From Leifsonia sp. ALI-44-B (GTDB lineage Bacteria > Actinomycetota > Actinomycetes > Actinomycetales > Microbacteriaceae), in assembly GCF_001984125.1 (NCBI RefSeq), contig NZ_MTQL01000007.1, forward strand, positions 434,001 to 498,000: a stretch of DNA of 64,000 bases, written 5' to 3'. This document shows positions 49,734-59,197 of this stretch, piece by piece. Positions within the stretch are counted from its first letter, which is position 1. Each line of letters begins with the position of its first letter. Both the position numbers and the translations under genes were made by a program. The notes beneath the pieces are model-generated. The model did no database searches. It saw only the letters and a list, made by a program, of their open reading frames with translations, and had not been told where the DNA came from.

Positions 49734-51446
49734 ATGACAGCACGCGCCGACGTCATTTTCGTCAATGGCACGGTATTCGACGGTCGACGCCTGCTCGCGC
49801 CCGGCACCGACGTCGCCGTGCGGGGCGAGACGATCGTCGCGGTCGGCCCGGACGCCCTCAGCCTCCGTGACGCGCACACCGAGGTCGTCGACCTCGACGG
49901 CGGCCTGCTGCAGCCCGGGTTCGTCGACGCCCACATCCACCCCATCGAGGGCGGGCTCGAACGCATGCGCTGCGATCTGTCGGTGGGTGCGACATCCGAC
50001 GACTATTTGAGCATCATTCGCGACTATGCGGCCTCGCACCCCGACGAGCAGTGGATTCGCGGCGGCGGGTGGCAGCTCGCGGCTTTTCCCGGCGGCATCC
50101 CTCCGCTCGATGCGCTCGACGCAGCCGTGCCCGACCGACCCGTCTTTCTCGCCAACCGCGACCACCACGGCGCCTGGGTGAACAGCCGCGCCCTCGAGCT
50201 TGCCGGCATCGACGCGCACACGCCCGACCCCGCCGACGGCCGCATCGAACGCTTCGCCGACGGCCGCCCCAACGGCGTGCTGCAGGAGGGCGCCCGAGAA
50301 CTCGTCACCACGTTCATGCCCGCCGACACCGCCGACGACGAATACGCCGCGCTGCTCTCGGCCCAGGCCTACCTCCACTCGCTCGGCGTCACCGGCTGGC
50401 AGGACGCCATCGTCGGCAACTACGGCAGCCACACCGACACGGGCGACGTCTACCGACGCGCGGCCGACAACGGCGACCTCACCGCCACCGTGCGGGCAGC
50501 CCTCTGGTGGGACCGCGAGCGCGGCCTCGACCAGCTCGACGAACTCGTCGCCCGCCGCGCCGCCCTGCACGGCAACCCGCGCTTCAGCGCCGCATCCGTC
50601 AAGGTCATGCAAGACGGCATTCCCGAGAACCAGACCGCCGCGATGATCGCCCCCTACCTCGACCCGACGGGATGCCGGTGCGGCACGCCCAGCACGGGCC
50701 ACTCCTACATCGACCCCGCCGACCTGCGGCGCTACGTCACGGCCCTCGACGCCGCCGACTTCCAAGTGCACGTCCACGCGATCGGCGACCGGGCGGTGCG
50801 CGAGGCCCTCGACGCGCTCGAGGCGGCCCGCACCGAGAACGGCCGCGCAGACGGGGGCCCGAGCAACCGGCACCACATCGCGCACGTGCAGATCGTGCAT
50901 CCCGAAGACGTGCCGCGCTTCGCCCTGGTCGACGCCGCCGTAAACATGCAGGCGCTGTGGGCCACCTTCGACCCGCAGATGGTCGACCTGAACCTGCCGA
51001 TCCTGGGCGACGAACGCGCCGCGTGGCAGTACCCGTTCGCGGCGCTCGAACGCGCGGGGGCCCGCCTCGGCGCCGGCTCGGACTGGCCCGTCACGACACC
51101 CGACCCGTGGCAGGCGTTGCACGTGGCCGTGAACCGGCGGCTGCCCGCATCCGACCCCGATTTCAACCCGCGCGCGTTCTTCGCCGAGCAGGCGTTGACG
51201 CTCGAAACGGCCCTCGCCGCCTACACCTCCGGCTCGGCCCACCTCAACGGCCAAGACGACGCCGGATGTCTCGCCCCCGGTTTCGCCGCCGACCTCGTCG
51301 TGCTCGACCGCGACCCGTTCGCCGCGCCCGCCGACGAGATCCACCTGACCCGCACCCGCCAGACCTGGGTGCGCGGCCGACGCATATACGACGCGCCGGC
51401 CCCCGACCGCGAATTCGACCTCACCTCATCGACTTCGCTAACCTGA
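49734..51446 (+). CDS. Amidohydrolase (YtcJ-like, amidohydrolase family 3)
   Basis: A 570-residue metal-dependent amidohydrolase. N-terminal metal motif DAHIHPIEGG, an internal KVMQDGIPENQ strand (typical for YtcJ), then VHVHAIGDRAVREAL and RHHIAHVQIVHPED with metal His, and near the end GAGSDWPV with the Asp. These give the usual HxH, H, H, D set. Cleaves C-N bonds in amides or cyclic ureas; substrate unknown. ATG at 49734 preferred over a GTG 39 bases before. Upstream of the amino-acid ABC importer by 110 bases, so it may process the imported compound or feed it. Confidence 0.87.
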   Translation: MTARADVIFVNGTVFDGRRLLAPGTDVAVRGETIVAVGPDALSLRDAHTEVVDLDGGLLQPGFVDAHIHPIEGGLERMRCDLSVGATSDDYLSIIRDYAASHPDEQWIRGGGWQLAAFPGGIPPLDALDAAVPDRPVFLANRDHHGAWVNSRALELAGIDAHTPDPADGRIERFADGRPNGVLQEGARELVTTFMPADTADDEYAALLSAQAYLHSLGVTGWQDAIVGNYGSHTDTGDVYRRAADNGDLTATVRAALWWDRERGLDQLDELVARRAALHGNPRFSAASVKVMQDGIPENQTAAMIAPYLDPTGCRCGTPSTGHSYIDPADLRRYVTALDAADFQVHVHAIGDRAVREALDALEAARTENGRADGGPSNRHHIAHVQIVHPEDVPRFALVDAAVNMQALWATFDPQMVDLNLPILGDERAAWQYPFAALERAGARLGAGSDWPVTTPDPWQALHVAVNRRLPASDPDFNPRAFFAEQALTLETALAAYTSGSAHLNGQDDAGCLAPGFAADLVVLDRDPFAAPADEIHLTRTRQTWVRGRRIYDAPAPDREFDLTSSTSLT

Positions 51447-51556
51447 CGCACCGACCGCACCACCCGCTCCACCGCACCACCCGCTCCACACCACAGCACC
51501 GCACCGCTTCACCCGTTCCACCCGCACCGCCACCACGGCCCGACGAAAGAACCAAC

Positions 51557-52453
51557 ATGACAGCGAAATCCCTTGCACCGCTCGCCCTGCTCGCCAGCGC
51601 GGCCCTGCTGCTCACCGGTTGTGTGAACAACGAAACCCCCAGCCCCGGCTCCACCGGTTCGGCCGCCGCCGCGAGCGTCGAAAAAGACGACGCCGCCGCG
51701 AAGCTGCTGCCCGAAGATGTTGCCTCGTCGGGCAAACTCGTCATCGGCACCGACGCGAGCTACGCCCCCAACGAATTCAAAGACGCCGACGGCAACCCCA
51801 CGGGCTGGGAGATCGAGCTGGCCGACGCCATGGCCGCCAAGCTCGGACTGAAGACCGAATACACGATCTCCAAGTTCGACAACATCATCCCGGGCATCAC
51901 GGGTGGCAAGTACGACGTGGGCGTCTCCTCCTTCTTCGACACGGTCGAGCGCCAGCAGCAGGTCGACATGGTCGACTACTACACGGCCGGCATCCAGTGG
52001 GCCGTTCCCGCCGGCAAGTCCGTCAACCCCGACGATGCCTGCGGCCTGAAGGTCGCCGTGCAGAACGGCACCACCCAGGCGCTCGAAGACGGCCCCGCCA
52101 AGTCGGAGGCCTGCGTCGCCGCCGGCAAGCCCGCCATCGAGCTGCTCGGCTACGACACGCAGGACGACGCCACCGCCGCCGTCACGCTCGGCCGCGCCGA
52201 CGCCCTCTCGGCCGACTCGCCCGTCACGCAGTACGCGGTCGCCCAGTCCGACGGGAAGCTCGAACTCTCGGGCGACATCTACTCGGTGTTCCTCTACGGC
52301 ATGCCCATCGCCAAGGACTCGGGCGTCGGCGAGGCCCTGCAGGCCGCGCTGCAGTCGCTGCTCGAAGACGGCACCTACGAAGAAATCCTCAAAAAGTGGG
52401 GTGTTGAGAAGGGCGCCATCGACGCCATCGACATCAACGGAGCCACGGAGTAA
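51557..52453 (+). CDS. Amino-acid ABC transporter substrate-binding lipoprotein
   Basis: A 298-residue periplasmic-type binding protein (SBP_bac_3). Lipoprotein signal with lipobox LTGC, then a disordered 35-residue linker, then the domain GKLVIGTDASYAPNEFKD and ITGGKYDVGVSSFFDTVER typical of polar amino acid receptors. It delivers the ligand to the permease encoded next. Start ATG 51557; long in-frame sequence upstream is shadow of the amidohydrolase. Ligand unknown; glutamate, glutamine or related compounds are possible. Confidence 0.93.
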   Translation: MTAKSLAPLALLASAALLLTGCVNNETPSPGSTGSAAAASVEKDDAAAKLLPEDVASSGKLVIGTDASYAPNEFKDADGNPTGWEIELADAMAAKLGLKTEYTISKFDNIIPGITGGKYDVGVSSFFDTVERQQQVDMVDYYTAGIQWAVPAGKSVNPDDACGLKVAVQNGTTQALEDGPAKSEACVAAGKPAIELLGYDTQDDATAAVTLGRADALSADSPVTQYAVAQSDGKLELSGDIYSVFLYGMPIAKDSGVGEALQAALQSLLEDGTYEEILKKWGVEKGAIDAIDINGATE

Positions 52454-52455
52454 AC

Positions 52456-53469
52456 ATGACCTCCACCACCACCGCTGGGCGCTCCGAGGGGGCGCCCAGC
52501 GCGGGCGGGTCGCAGCCCGAACCCATCAAGGCGATCCCGCTCAAGCATCCGATCCGCAACGTCGTCGCCGTCATCCTGGTGCTCGCCGTCGCGGCGTTCA
52601 TCTGGGATGCCGCCACCAACCGCCCCGCCTATGACTGGCCAGCGGTCGGCAAATATATCTTCGACGTGCGCGTCTCGCAGGCGGCGTTCGTCACCATCCA
52701 GCTGACCGTGCTGTCGATGATCATCGCCATCCTGCTGGGCGTGCTACTCGCCGTCATGCGCCTCTCGCCCAACCCGGTGCTCAAAGGCATCGCGTGGATC
52801 TACCTCTGGATCTTCCGCGGCACACCCGTCTACGTGCAGCTCGTGTTCTGGGGCCTCATCGCCACCATCTACCGGCAGATCCAGGTGGGCATCCCGTTCA
52901 CCGACGTGGTGTGGGCCGAATGGACCACGCAGGATGTCATCAGCCTCTTCTGGCTGGCCGTCATCGGTCTGGCCCTCAACGAGGCCGCCTACATGGCCGA
53001 GATCGTGCGCGCCGGACTGTTGTCGGTCGACGAAGGACAGTCAGAGGCGGCCACCGCGCTCGGCATGTCGTGGTCGAAGACCATGCGCCGCATCATCCTG
53101 CCGCAGGCCATGCGCATCATCATCCCGCCGACGGGCAACGAGGTCATCTCGATGCTCAAGACCACGTCGCTCGTCACGGCCGTGCCGTTCTCGCTCGACC
53201 TCTACACGCGCACGCGCGACATCTCGGCCGAGACGTTCAACCCGATCCCGCTGCTCATCGTCGCGTCGATCTGGTACCTCTTCTTCACCAGCATCCTCAT
53301 GGTCGGCCAGTACTTCCTCGAGCGCCGCTTCGCCCGCGGCACCCGTTTCGTCGACGTGGGGCCGGGTGCGGATGCCGCAGCCACACCGGGTGCCGAAGGA
53401 TCCGACGCCACGCCCACCGGCGTCACGAGCACCATCCCCGGCGGAAAACGAGACGGAGGCTCAGCATGA
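52456..53469 (+). CDS. Amino-acid ABC transporter permease (HisM/GlnP-like)
   Basis: A 337-residue permease with an N-terminal helix (residues 34-51), a second hydrophobic stretch and the core five-helix domain. The EAA loop reads [20 protein letters not shown], and the block [11 protein letters not shown] is typical of polar amino acid importers. C-terminal tail of about 40 residues is Ala/Gly/Thr-rich. It begins 2 bases after the binding-protein stop, and the stop overlaps the ATPase start by 4 bases (ATGA). Confidence 0.93.
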   Translation: MTSTTTAGRSEGAPSAGGSQPEPIKAIPLKHPIRNVVAVILVLAVAAFIWDAATNRPAYDWPAVGKYIFDVRVSQAAFVTIQLTVLSMIIAILLGVLLAVMRLSPNPVLKGIAWIYLWIFRGTPVYVQLVFWGLIATIYRQIQVGIPFTDVVWAEWTTQDVISLFWLAVIGLALNEAAYMAEIVRAGLLSVDEGQSEAATALGMSWSKTMRRIILPQAMRIIIPPTGNEVISMLKTTSLVTAVPFSLDLYTRTRDISAETFNPIPLLIVASIWYLFFTSILMVGQYFLERRFARGTRFVDVGPGADAAATPGAEGSDATPTGVTSTIPGGKRDGGSA

Positions 53470-54308
53470 GCGCCACGACTGCACACCCCTCGCCCGCCGC
53501 ATCCGGTCGCCCTGCCGGCGGTTCTGCTGCCGGCTCCGCATCCACGGAAACGCCCATGGTGGTCGCCGACCGCGTCGTGAAATCGTTCGGCTCCCACACC
53601 GTGCTGCGCGACATCTCGCTCACCGTGAAGCGCGGCGAGGTGCTGTGCGTGGTCGGGCCCTCGGGTTCGGGCAAGAGCACGTTCCTGCGCTGCATCAACC
53701 ACCTCGAAAAAGTGGATGGCGGCCGCCTCACCGTCGACGGAACCCTCATCGGTTATCGCCAACGCGGCGACAAGATCTATGAGATGAAGCCGCGGGAGGC
53801 CGCCGAGCAGCGCAAGGACATCGGCATGGTGTTCCAGCGCTTCAACCTGTTCCCGCACCTGACGGTGCTCGAGAACATCATCGAGGCGCCGCAGCAGGTC
53901 AAGCGCCAGTCGAAGGCGGACGCCTCGAAGCGTGCCTTGGAACTGCTGACGCGTGTCGGGCTGGCCGAGAAGGCGAAGGCCTACCCGGCATCCCTGTCGG
54001 GCGGTCAGCAGCAGCGTGTCGCCATTGCCCGGGCCCTGGCCATGGACCCGAAGCTCATGCTGTTCGACGAGCCGACCTCGGCTCTCGACCCCGAGCTCGT
54101 GGGTGAGGTGCTCGACGTGATGAAGCAGCTCGCGGCGGATGGCATGACCATGATCGTCGTCACCCACGAGATGGGCTTCGCGCGCGAAGTCGCCGACACG
54201 CTCATCTTCATGGACGGCGGCGTCGTCGTCGAGAGCGGCGACCCGCGCGAGGTTCTCGGCAACCCGCAGCACCAGCGCACCAAGGCGTTCCTGTCGAAGG
54301 TGCTGTAG
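53466..54308 (+). CDS. Amino-acid ABC transporter ATP-binding protein
   Basis: A 280-residue ATPase of the GlnQ/HisP type. Walker [12 protein letters not shown]-loop [15 protein letters not shown], signature [16 protein letters not shown], Walker [15 protein letters not shown] and H-loop VVTHEMGFA are all intact. The first 30 residues are a polar Ala/Ser tail. Completes the importer with the two preceding genes. The chain ends with the usual KAFLSKVL. A hairpin follows after about 26 bases. Confidence 0.95.
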   Translation: MSATTAHPSPAASGRPAGGSAAGSASTETPMVVADRVVKSFGSHTVLRDISLTVKRGEVLCVVGPSGSGKSTFLRCINHLEKVDGGRLTVDGTLIGYRQRGDKIYEMKPREAAEQRKDIGMVFQRFNLFPHLTVLENIIEAPQQVKRQSKADASKRALELLTRVGLAEKAKAYPASLSGGQQQRVAIARALAMDPKLMLFDEPTSALDPELVGEVLDVMKQLAADGMTMIVVTHEMGFAREVADTLIFMDGGVVVESGDPREVLGNPQHQRTKAFLSKVL

Positions 54309-54334
54309 CGGCATATGCTGTAGCCACATCGTGG

Positions 54335-54368
54335 AGGGTCCCGCCTGTCGCATGACGGGCGGGGCCCT
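54335..54368 (+). terminator. Terminator-like hairpin after the amino-acid importer
   Basis: AGGGTCCCGCCTGTC and GACGGGCGGGGCCCT make a 15-bp stem (two T-G pairs) with a GCAT loop. No T-run follows, but the stem is very stable. Confidence 0.7.
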
Positions 54369-54394
54369 GTCACCATCGCTCGAGGGGAATCGCC

Positions 54395-54805
54395 ATGCCC
54401 GACAACGCAGCGCGGCGCGAGAAGTTCTACGCGCGCAAGGCCGAGCTGGATGCCGAGCGACAGGGGCTCACCCCCGAGGAGTACGGCGTCTACAAGGGAA
54501 GCGTGGGCAGCACGGTTCAGCCCGTGAATTCGGCCAGCGGCCTGCTGATCATGTCGATCGTGCTGACACTGATCTCGATCGGCGTCGCGTACGGCGCCGT
54601 CATCATCGTCATGCAAAGCATGGGCCTCGTGCCCGTCGTCGAGGGCGACACCGAGTTCACCCCCGTGATGTGGTTCTTCTTTTTCCTCATGTTCCTAGCC
54701 CCCGTCGCATCCTGGGGCTACTACATCAAGGAACGCCGCGCCCAGAAGCTGCGCCTCGCGCGCGGCCTGCCCCGCAACATCACCGAGTCGGGCCCCTCGG
54801 CCTAG
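54395..54805 (+). CDS. Small two-helix membrane protein
   Basis: A 136-residue protein. Residues 1-45 are charged (REKFYARKAELDAERQGL), then helices at about 49-72 and 89-109, then a basic tail. No family motif is recognised. Downstream of the hairpin of the amino-acid importer and convergent with the next gene. Function unknown. Confidence 0.7.
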   Translation: MPDNAARREKFYARKAELDAERQGLTPEEYGVYKGSVGSTVQPVNSASGLLIMSIVLTLISIGVAYGAVIIVMQSMGLVPVVEGDTEFTPVMWFFFFLMFLAPVASWGYYIKERRAQKLRLARGLPRNITESGPSA

Positions 54806-54838
54806 CTGCGGCCACGATGCGCCACGGCTGTGTCGGGC

Positions 54839-55267
54839 TTAGAGCGTGGGGCCAGACCAGGTGGGGGTGGGCGGAGCAGGCGGACGTATCGGGTAGGGGT
54901 TGCGCGGGTTGAGGTCCTGCAGGTGCTGAAGTTGAGCAGCCGACAGAGCGCCCTTCTGAGCTTGGGTTGCGATTGCCATCATCTCCATATCACCACCGGG
55001 GCTGCGAAAGCCGGTGCCTGACATCTGCTGCGCGATCGCCCACGCATAAACCGCCCGCTGCTCTTTCGACATGCGCCGGTACTTACGAACCACAGAGATC
55101 AGTGCGACGAAGAACCCCAACCCGGCCAAGAAGCAGATCAGCCCATACCCCTGATCGACGGGGCTGAGCAGCATAAAGGTCATCCCGAACACGCTGAACA
55201 GCACTCCGAGCACGGAGTTCAGGATGATCTGCTGCCGAAAGTAGCCGCTCTTGCGCTGTCCGCTCAT
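54839..55267 (-). CDS. Two-helix membrane protein with helical tail
   Basis: A 142-residue protein with helices at about residues 16-36 and 44-62, then a charged helical region (RRMSKEQRAVYAWAIAQQM) and a Pro-rich end (RPPAPPTPTWSGP). ATG at 55267; further in-frame sequence upstream is on top of the lipoprotein gene. No known domain. Function unknown. Confidence 0.72.
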   Translation of the reverse strand: MSGQRKSGYFRQQIILNSVLGVLFSVFGMTFMLLSPVDQGYGLICFLAGLGFFVALISVVRKYRRMSKEQRAVYAWAIAQQMSGTGFRSPGGDMEMMAIATQAQKGALSAAQLQHLQDLNPRNPYPIRPPAPPTPTWSGPTL

Positions 55268-55304
55268 GGCATCAGTGTGGCAGAGCGGTTCATGATGACG
55301 TCGA

Positions 55305-55760
55305 TCAGCAGGTGGCGTCGAGGTAGTCGCGGATGTCGCCTGTCGGGCCCGAAAGTTCCTTGACGATGGCGAAGATGCGGGAGTCCAGGACGGGCGAGCT
55401 CTTGTCGGGGACGGCCTCGGCGATCTCGACGCCCTCGGCGTAGAGGCCGCGGGCGGACTGCCAGGCCGACTCGATCTCGGAGGGCGGGGTGACGGCATCC
55501 ATGACGGCGACGCGACCGGAGAGGTCGGAAATGGTTTCGTCGGCGGGCAGGCCGACCTGGAAGTTGCTGGGGGTGGCGAGGGTGCCGCCCGCGTCGGCGT
55601 ATTCGGTGCAGAAGTCGCCGCCCGCGGCGGCCGCGGAGGTTTCGGGAGCCGACGACGCGGCCGAGGTGTCGTCGCTCGGCGCCGAGCTGGACGAGCAGCC
55701 GACGAGGGCCGTGAGGGAGGCGCACGCGGCCACGGTGAGGGCAAGGGGTCGCAGTTTCAT
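55305..55760 (-). CDS. Small lipoprotein, unknown function
   Basis: A 151-residue secreted lipoprotein with a clear signal peptide and lipobox (ALVGCSS), a Ser/Ala linker, and a helical domain with FCTEYADAGG near the start and a final Cys, so a disulfide is likely. Start at 55760 (ATG) gives the best spacing from AAGGA; an ATG 3 bases earlier is equally possible. Resembles many small actinobacterial lipoproteins without assigned role. No operon partner identified. Confidence 0.78.
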   Translation of the reverse strand: MKLRPLALTVAACASLTALVGCSSSSAPSDDTSAASSAPETSAAAAGGDFCTEYADAGGTLATPSNFQVGLPADETISDLSGRVAVMDAVTPPSEIESAWQSARGLYAEGVEIAEAVPDKSSPVLDSRIFAIVKELSGPTGDIRDYLDATC

Positions 55761-55808
55761 CATGTCCTTCAACCTATCGGGCTGCCCGTGGCCCGGCGAT
55801 GGGGAGCC

Positions 55809-57140
55809 CTACCCATGAGGGGTGGCGGATGTCGCGGCCGGCGCCTCGGTCACGTCGAGGCTCTGGGGGTCACGCACCGAACGAAGTGGCGAGAGGGCGA
55901 CCCAGAGGACCACGAGCAGCAGCCCCGAGCATCCGATGGCGATGCCGAACCGTGTGCCCCACAGTTCACCCGCGAGACCGCCGAGGCCCGCACCCACCGC
56001 GACCGTGCCGTAGGTGAGCCAGCGCAGGGTCGCGTTGACACGGCCGAGCACCCGGTCGGGTGTGCGCAGCTGGCGGATGGTGAGGGCCACGACGCTCGAG
56101 AGGGCCGTGCCCGCGCCATTGACCGCGAACGCCGCGACGAGCGCGCTCATGATGACGAGCTGCGGCACGGTCGGGTCGAGGATCGGGAGGACCGCGAGCG
56201 CGAGGCATTCGGCGACCGCGCACGAGACGAGCACGACGCCCGCACCGCAGTGCCGCACGGCACGGGGTGCGGCAAGCGCCCCCAGCACGGCGCCCACCGC
56301 ACCGAGGCTGAGCACGAGGCCGACGCCGCCGGCATCCATCCCGAGATCGCGCACGGCGTGCACTGTGAAGAGCACCATGATCCACTGGGCGAAGAGGTTG
56401 TAGATGCCGCTGAAACCGGCGAGCGAGACGAGGATCGGGTCGGCGCGGACCACGTTCAAGCCGTCGACCAGGTCGCGCCAGAACCGTCGGCCGGTCGGTG
56501 TCGGTGACTCTTCCCGCGTGCGGATGCCGATGAGTGCCAGCGCCGAGGCGCCGTAGGTGAGCGCGTGAGCGAGCACGGCCCAGGGCGCGCCGAGCGCCTG
56601 CACGAGCAGACCCGCCAGCCCTGGCCCGCCCACCTGCGCGGCCGACGCCGTGGCCTGCAGACGCCCGTTGGCTCGCTCGAGCGCGGGTCGCCCGACCACA
56701 GCCGGCAGGTAGGACTGATAGCTCACCTCGAAGAGCACCGTGAAGATGCCGACACAGAACACGACCACACCGAGTAGCACCAGGTTGAGCACCCCGCACA
56801 CCGCGAGCACAACGATCATCCCGGTCAGGATGGCGCGAGCCATGTCTGCGCCCACGAGAAGCGGGCGGCGCCGACGCCGGTCGACCAGTACGCCGAGCGG
56901 CAGGGCGAGTAGGAGGAACGGGAGCCAGCGCAGCACCGCGAGCAGTCCGACCTCGCCGGCGCTCGCCCCCAGGGTGAGCACGGCGAGAAGAGGGAGGGCC
57001 AGGTCTCCGATCTGGGCGCCGAAGGCCGAGGTCGCCTGCGCCGTCCAGAAGCGGGAAAAGTCGCGGCCGAGCCGGCGAGGGGCGGCCGGGGTCGGGCGAG
57101 ACACCGCCCGGTCTCGGCTAATGGGTGGAACGGGTTGCAT
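55809..57140 (-). CDS. MFS-family exporter
   Basis: A 443-residue transporter with twelve membrane helices in two halves, of the drug-efflux/MFS_3 type (enterobactin exporter-like). First helix around FWTAQATSAFGAQIGDLALP; motif A occurs as GVLVDRRRRRPLL. The N-terminal 25 residues are basic. Divergent from the CGNR-type regulator gene; the inverted repeat between may control both. Exported compound unknown. Confidence 0.9.
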   Translation of the reverse strand: MQPVPPISRDRAVSRPTPAAPRRLGRDFSRFWTAQATSAFGAQIGDLALPLLAVLTLGASAGEVGLLAVLRWLPFLLLALPLGVLVDRRRRRPLLVGADMARAILTGMIVVLAVCGVLNLVLLGVVVFCVGIFTVLFEVSYQSYLPAVVGRPALERANGRLQATASAAQVGGPGLAGLLVQALGAPWAVLAHALTYGASALALIGIRTREESPTPTGRRFWRDLVDGLNVVRADPILVSLAGFSGIYNLFAQWIMVLFTVHAVRDLGMDAGGVGLVLSLGAVGAVLGALAAPRAVRHCGAGVVLVSCAVAECLALAVLPILDPTVPQLVIMSALVAAFAVNGAGTALSSVVALTIRQLRTPDRVLGRVNATLRWLTYGTVAVGAGLGGLAGELWGTRFGIAIGCSGLLLVVLWVALSPLRSVRDPQSLDVTEAPAATSATPHG

Positions 57141-57172
57141 GCATTAGACTCTGGCAGATCGAAACCTAATGC
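57141..57172. promoter_or_regulatory. Inverted repeat between MFS and CGNR genes
   Basis: GCATTAG (57141-57147) and CTAATGC (57166-57172) form a 7-bp dyad with an 18-base spacer directly before the MFS start; GCATTA occurs again at 57190. Likely regulator sites. Confidence 0.45.
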
Positions 57173-57204
57173 CACAAGGCCCGGAAAGGCATTACATTGG
57201 AGGC

Positions 57205-57810
57205 ATGTCGTCCGCCGCCGAGTTCAGCTACCCTCAGGTCGCAGGTCACCACGCCCTCGATCTCGTCGACACGGTGCATTGGCGTTTGAGCGAGACCAAA
57301 CGCATCGACACCCTGCGCTCCTACGATCACGTTGTGGACTGGTGCGAGCAGATGGAGCTGCTGTCGCCCGACGATTGCGCGGCGCTGCGGCGATCGGCCG
57401 CGCACGAACCCGACGTGGCCGCGCACGAGCACCGCGCCATCCAGGAGATGCGTGAGGCGATCTTCGCGGCCGTATTCGAGCAGTCAGAGGCCGCCGCCGA
57501 GCTTCTGTCCACCGAATATGCCGGGGCTATCGCATCCGCTCGGCTGGAACGCGAAGCCGATTCACCCGACAACCGTTGGGAGTGGCGACTCGACCTCACG
57601 CTCGCGACGCCCCGAGCACGCATCGCCTTGCTCGCCGCCGAGCTGCTGACGGGCGATCTCTCGACGGCCCGGCAGTGCGCCGACGACGCCTGCGGCTGGG
57701 TCTATCTCGACACCTCGCCGCGGCACAACCGGGTGTGGTGCACGGCGGCCGGATGCGGCAACCGCAACCGCGTGGCCCGCCACCAGTCCAGGCAACGGAA
57801 CGCCCGCTGA
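57205..57810 (+). CDS. CGNR zinc-finger (ABATE domain) regulator
   Basis: A 201-residue protein. The N-terminal ABATE domain starts with HHALDLVDTVHWRLSE and includes RLEREADSPDNRWEWRLDL; the C-terminal 45 residues are a CGNR finger with CADDACGWVYLDTSP, then WCTAAGCGNRNRVARHQSR, containing four Cys for zinc and basic residues for DNA. Probable stress-responsive regulator of the divergent MFS gene. ATG at 57205 has GGAGG very close; a start at 57169 in the inverted repeat is possible too. Confidence 0.87.
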   Translation: MSSAAEFSYPQVAGHHALDLVDTVHWRLSETKRIDTLRSYDHVVDWCEQMELLSPDDCAALRRSAAHEPDVAAHEHRAIQEMREAIFAAVFEQSEAAAELLSTEYAGAIASARLEREADSPDNRWEWRLDLTLATPRARIALLAAELLTGDLSTARQCADDACGWVYLDTSPRHNRVWCTAAGCGNRNRVARHQSRQRNAR

Positions 57811-57820
57811 CGATCGCGGC

Positions 57821-59197
57821 CTACACCGCACGACCTCTCTCGACCCTCACCCCGCGCACGCTCCGACTGGATGCGGCGAGCACAGAGACCGCCGCGGTGA
57901 TCGCCGCGCAGCCGAGCAGGGTGGGGCCGGTGCCGGCGAGATGCGCGAGCGGCCCGACGAGAACCTCGCCGAGCGGGATCGCGACGAATGATCCGACCAT
58001 GTCGTAGGAGTACACGCGGGAGAGGGCATCGCGCGGGATCTGGGTTTGCAGGGACTGGTCCCAGGCGATGGCGAAGATTTCGAGGGCCACGCCACCCAGG
58101 AAGAACGCGCCGAGCAGGACGGGCAGGTGCGGCAGGATGCCGAGCGCTGCGACGGGCACGGCCGTGACGGTCATGAGCGCGACCCCGATCGCGAGGGCTC
58201 GGCGCGGCCGCCAGCGCAGGGCGATCACGGCACCCACCGCCAGGCCGACCGTTTGCGCGGCTATGACGAGACCCCAGGCCGCGCGACCGAACGAGGCATC
58301 CGCGACGACCGGGCCGAGGATGGTCGTCGCCCCGACGAACGCGGCGTTGAGTATTGCGAACTGAGCGACGACGATCCACACCCAGCGGCGGCTCGAGAAC
58401 TCGCGCCAGCCCTCGCGCAGGTCGGCGAGCATCGAGGGGCGGCGACCGGCAACCTTTTCGCGAGGCCGGCGCGGCAGGCGCATCCGCGAGAACAGCAGGC
58501 CGGCGACGGCGAAACCGGCCGCGTCGATGGCGAGACCCCAACCGGGGCCCACGACGGCGACGAGGCCCGCACCGGCCGAGGCGCCCACGATGCTGCCGCC
58601 GTTGAGGCCGAGGCGGAGCAGGGCGTTGGCCGGCCGCAAGAGGTCGGTCGGAACCGTCTCGGGCACCAGGGCGGCCGAGGCCGGCAGGCTCACGGCGGCG
58701 ACCGCTCCGTTCAACACGCTGAGCAGCACAAGCAACGCGATGGTCGCCGAGCCCGTGATGACCAGGGCCGCGATCACCCCCTGCGTCGCGGCGGCGGCCA
58801 GGGAGGTGCCGACGAGCACGACGTCACGAGGAAGCCGGTCGGCGATGACGCCCCCGAAGAGCAGCACCGCGACGTTGGCGAGGGAACGCGCCGCCACGAC
58901 GAGGCCGAGATCGGCGGCCGAACCCGTCAGGTCGAGCACGGCGAACGCGAGAGCGATCGGCGCGATGGCGTTGCCCAGGATGCTCGTCGTGCGAGCCGCG
59001 AGGAGCCAGCGGAACGGGGCGTGACGGAGCGGGTTCGTCGTGGCGCGGCCGTCGCCCGCGGTGTCGGGGCGGCCCGCCGGCGCCTCGATAGGGCTCGAGT
59101 CGCTCGGGTCGCCGCTCGGGCAGCGGCTACCCTTGCCCGATACGGCGGACCGGTGCGTCGAATTCGTGCCGGTCCCGGCCGGGGGTTCGTTCGTCAT
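57821..59197 (-). CDS. MFS-family exporter
   Basis: A 458-residue transporter with twelve helices; about 55 polar, Ser/Thr/Gly-rich residues come before the first helix. Motif A appears as GVIADRLPRDVVLV and again in the second half as ALRWRPRRALAIG. Similar in type to macrolide or siderophore exporters. Its start overlaps the end of the ArsR-type gene by 4 bases (ATGA), so the two form an operon under that regulator. Confidence 0.9.
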   Translation of the reverse strand: MTNEPPAGTGTNSTHRSAVSGKGSRCPSGDPSDSSPIEAPAGRPDTAGDGRATTNPLRHAPFRWLLAARTTSILGNAIAPIALAFAVLDLTGSAADLGLVVAARSLANVAVLLFGGVIADRLPRDVVLVGTSLAAAATQGVIAALVITGSATIALLVLLSVLNGAVAAVSLPASAALVPETVPTDLLRPANALLRLGLNGGSIVGASAGAGLVAVVGPGWGLAIDAAGFAVAGLLFSRMRLPRRPREKVAGRRPSMLADLREGWREFSSRRWVWIVVAQFAILNAAFVGATTILGPVVADASFGRAAWGLVIAAQTVGLAVGAVIALRWRPRRALAIGVALMTVTAVPVAALGILPHLPVLLGAFFLGGVALEIFAIAWDQSLQTQIPRDALSRVYSYDMVGSFVAIPLGEVLVGPLAHLAGTGPTLLGCAAITAAVSVLAASSRSVRGVRVERGRAV

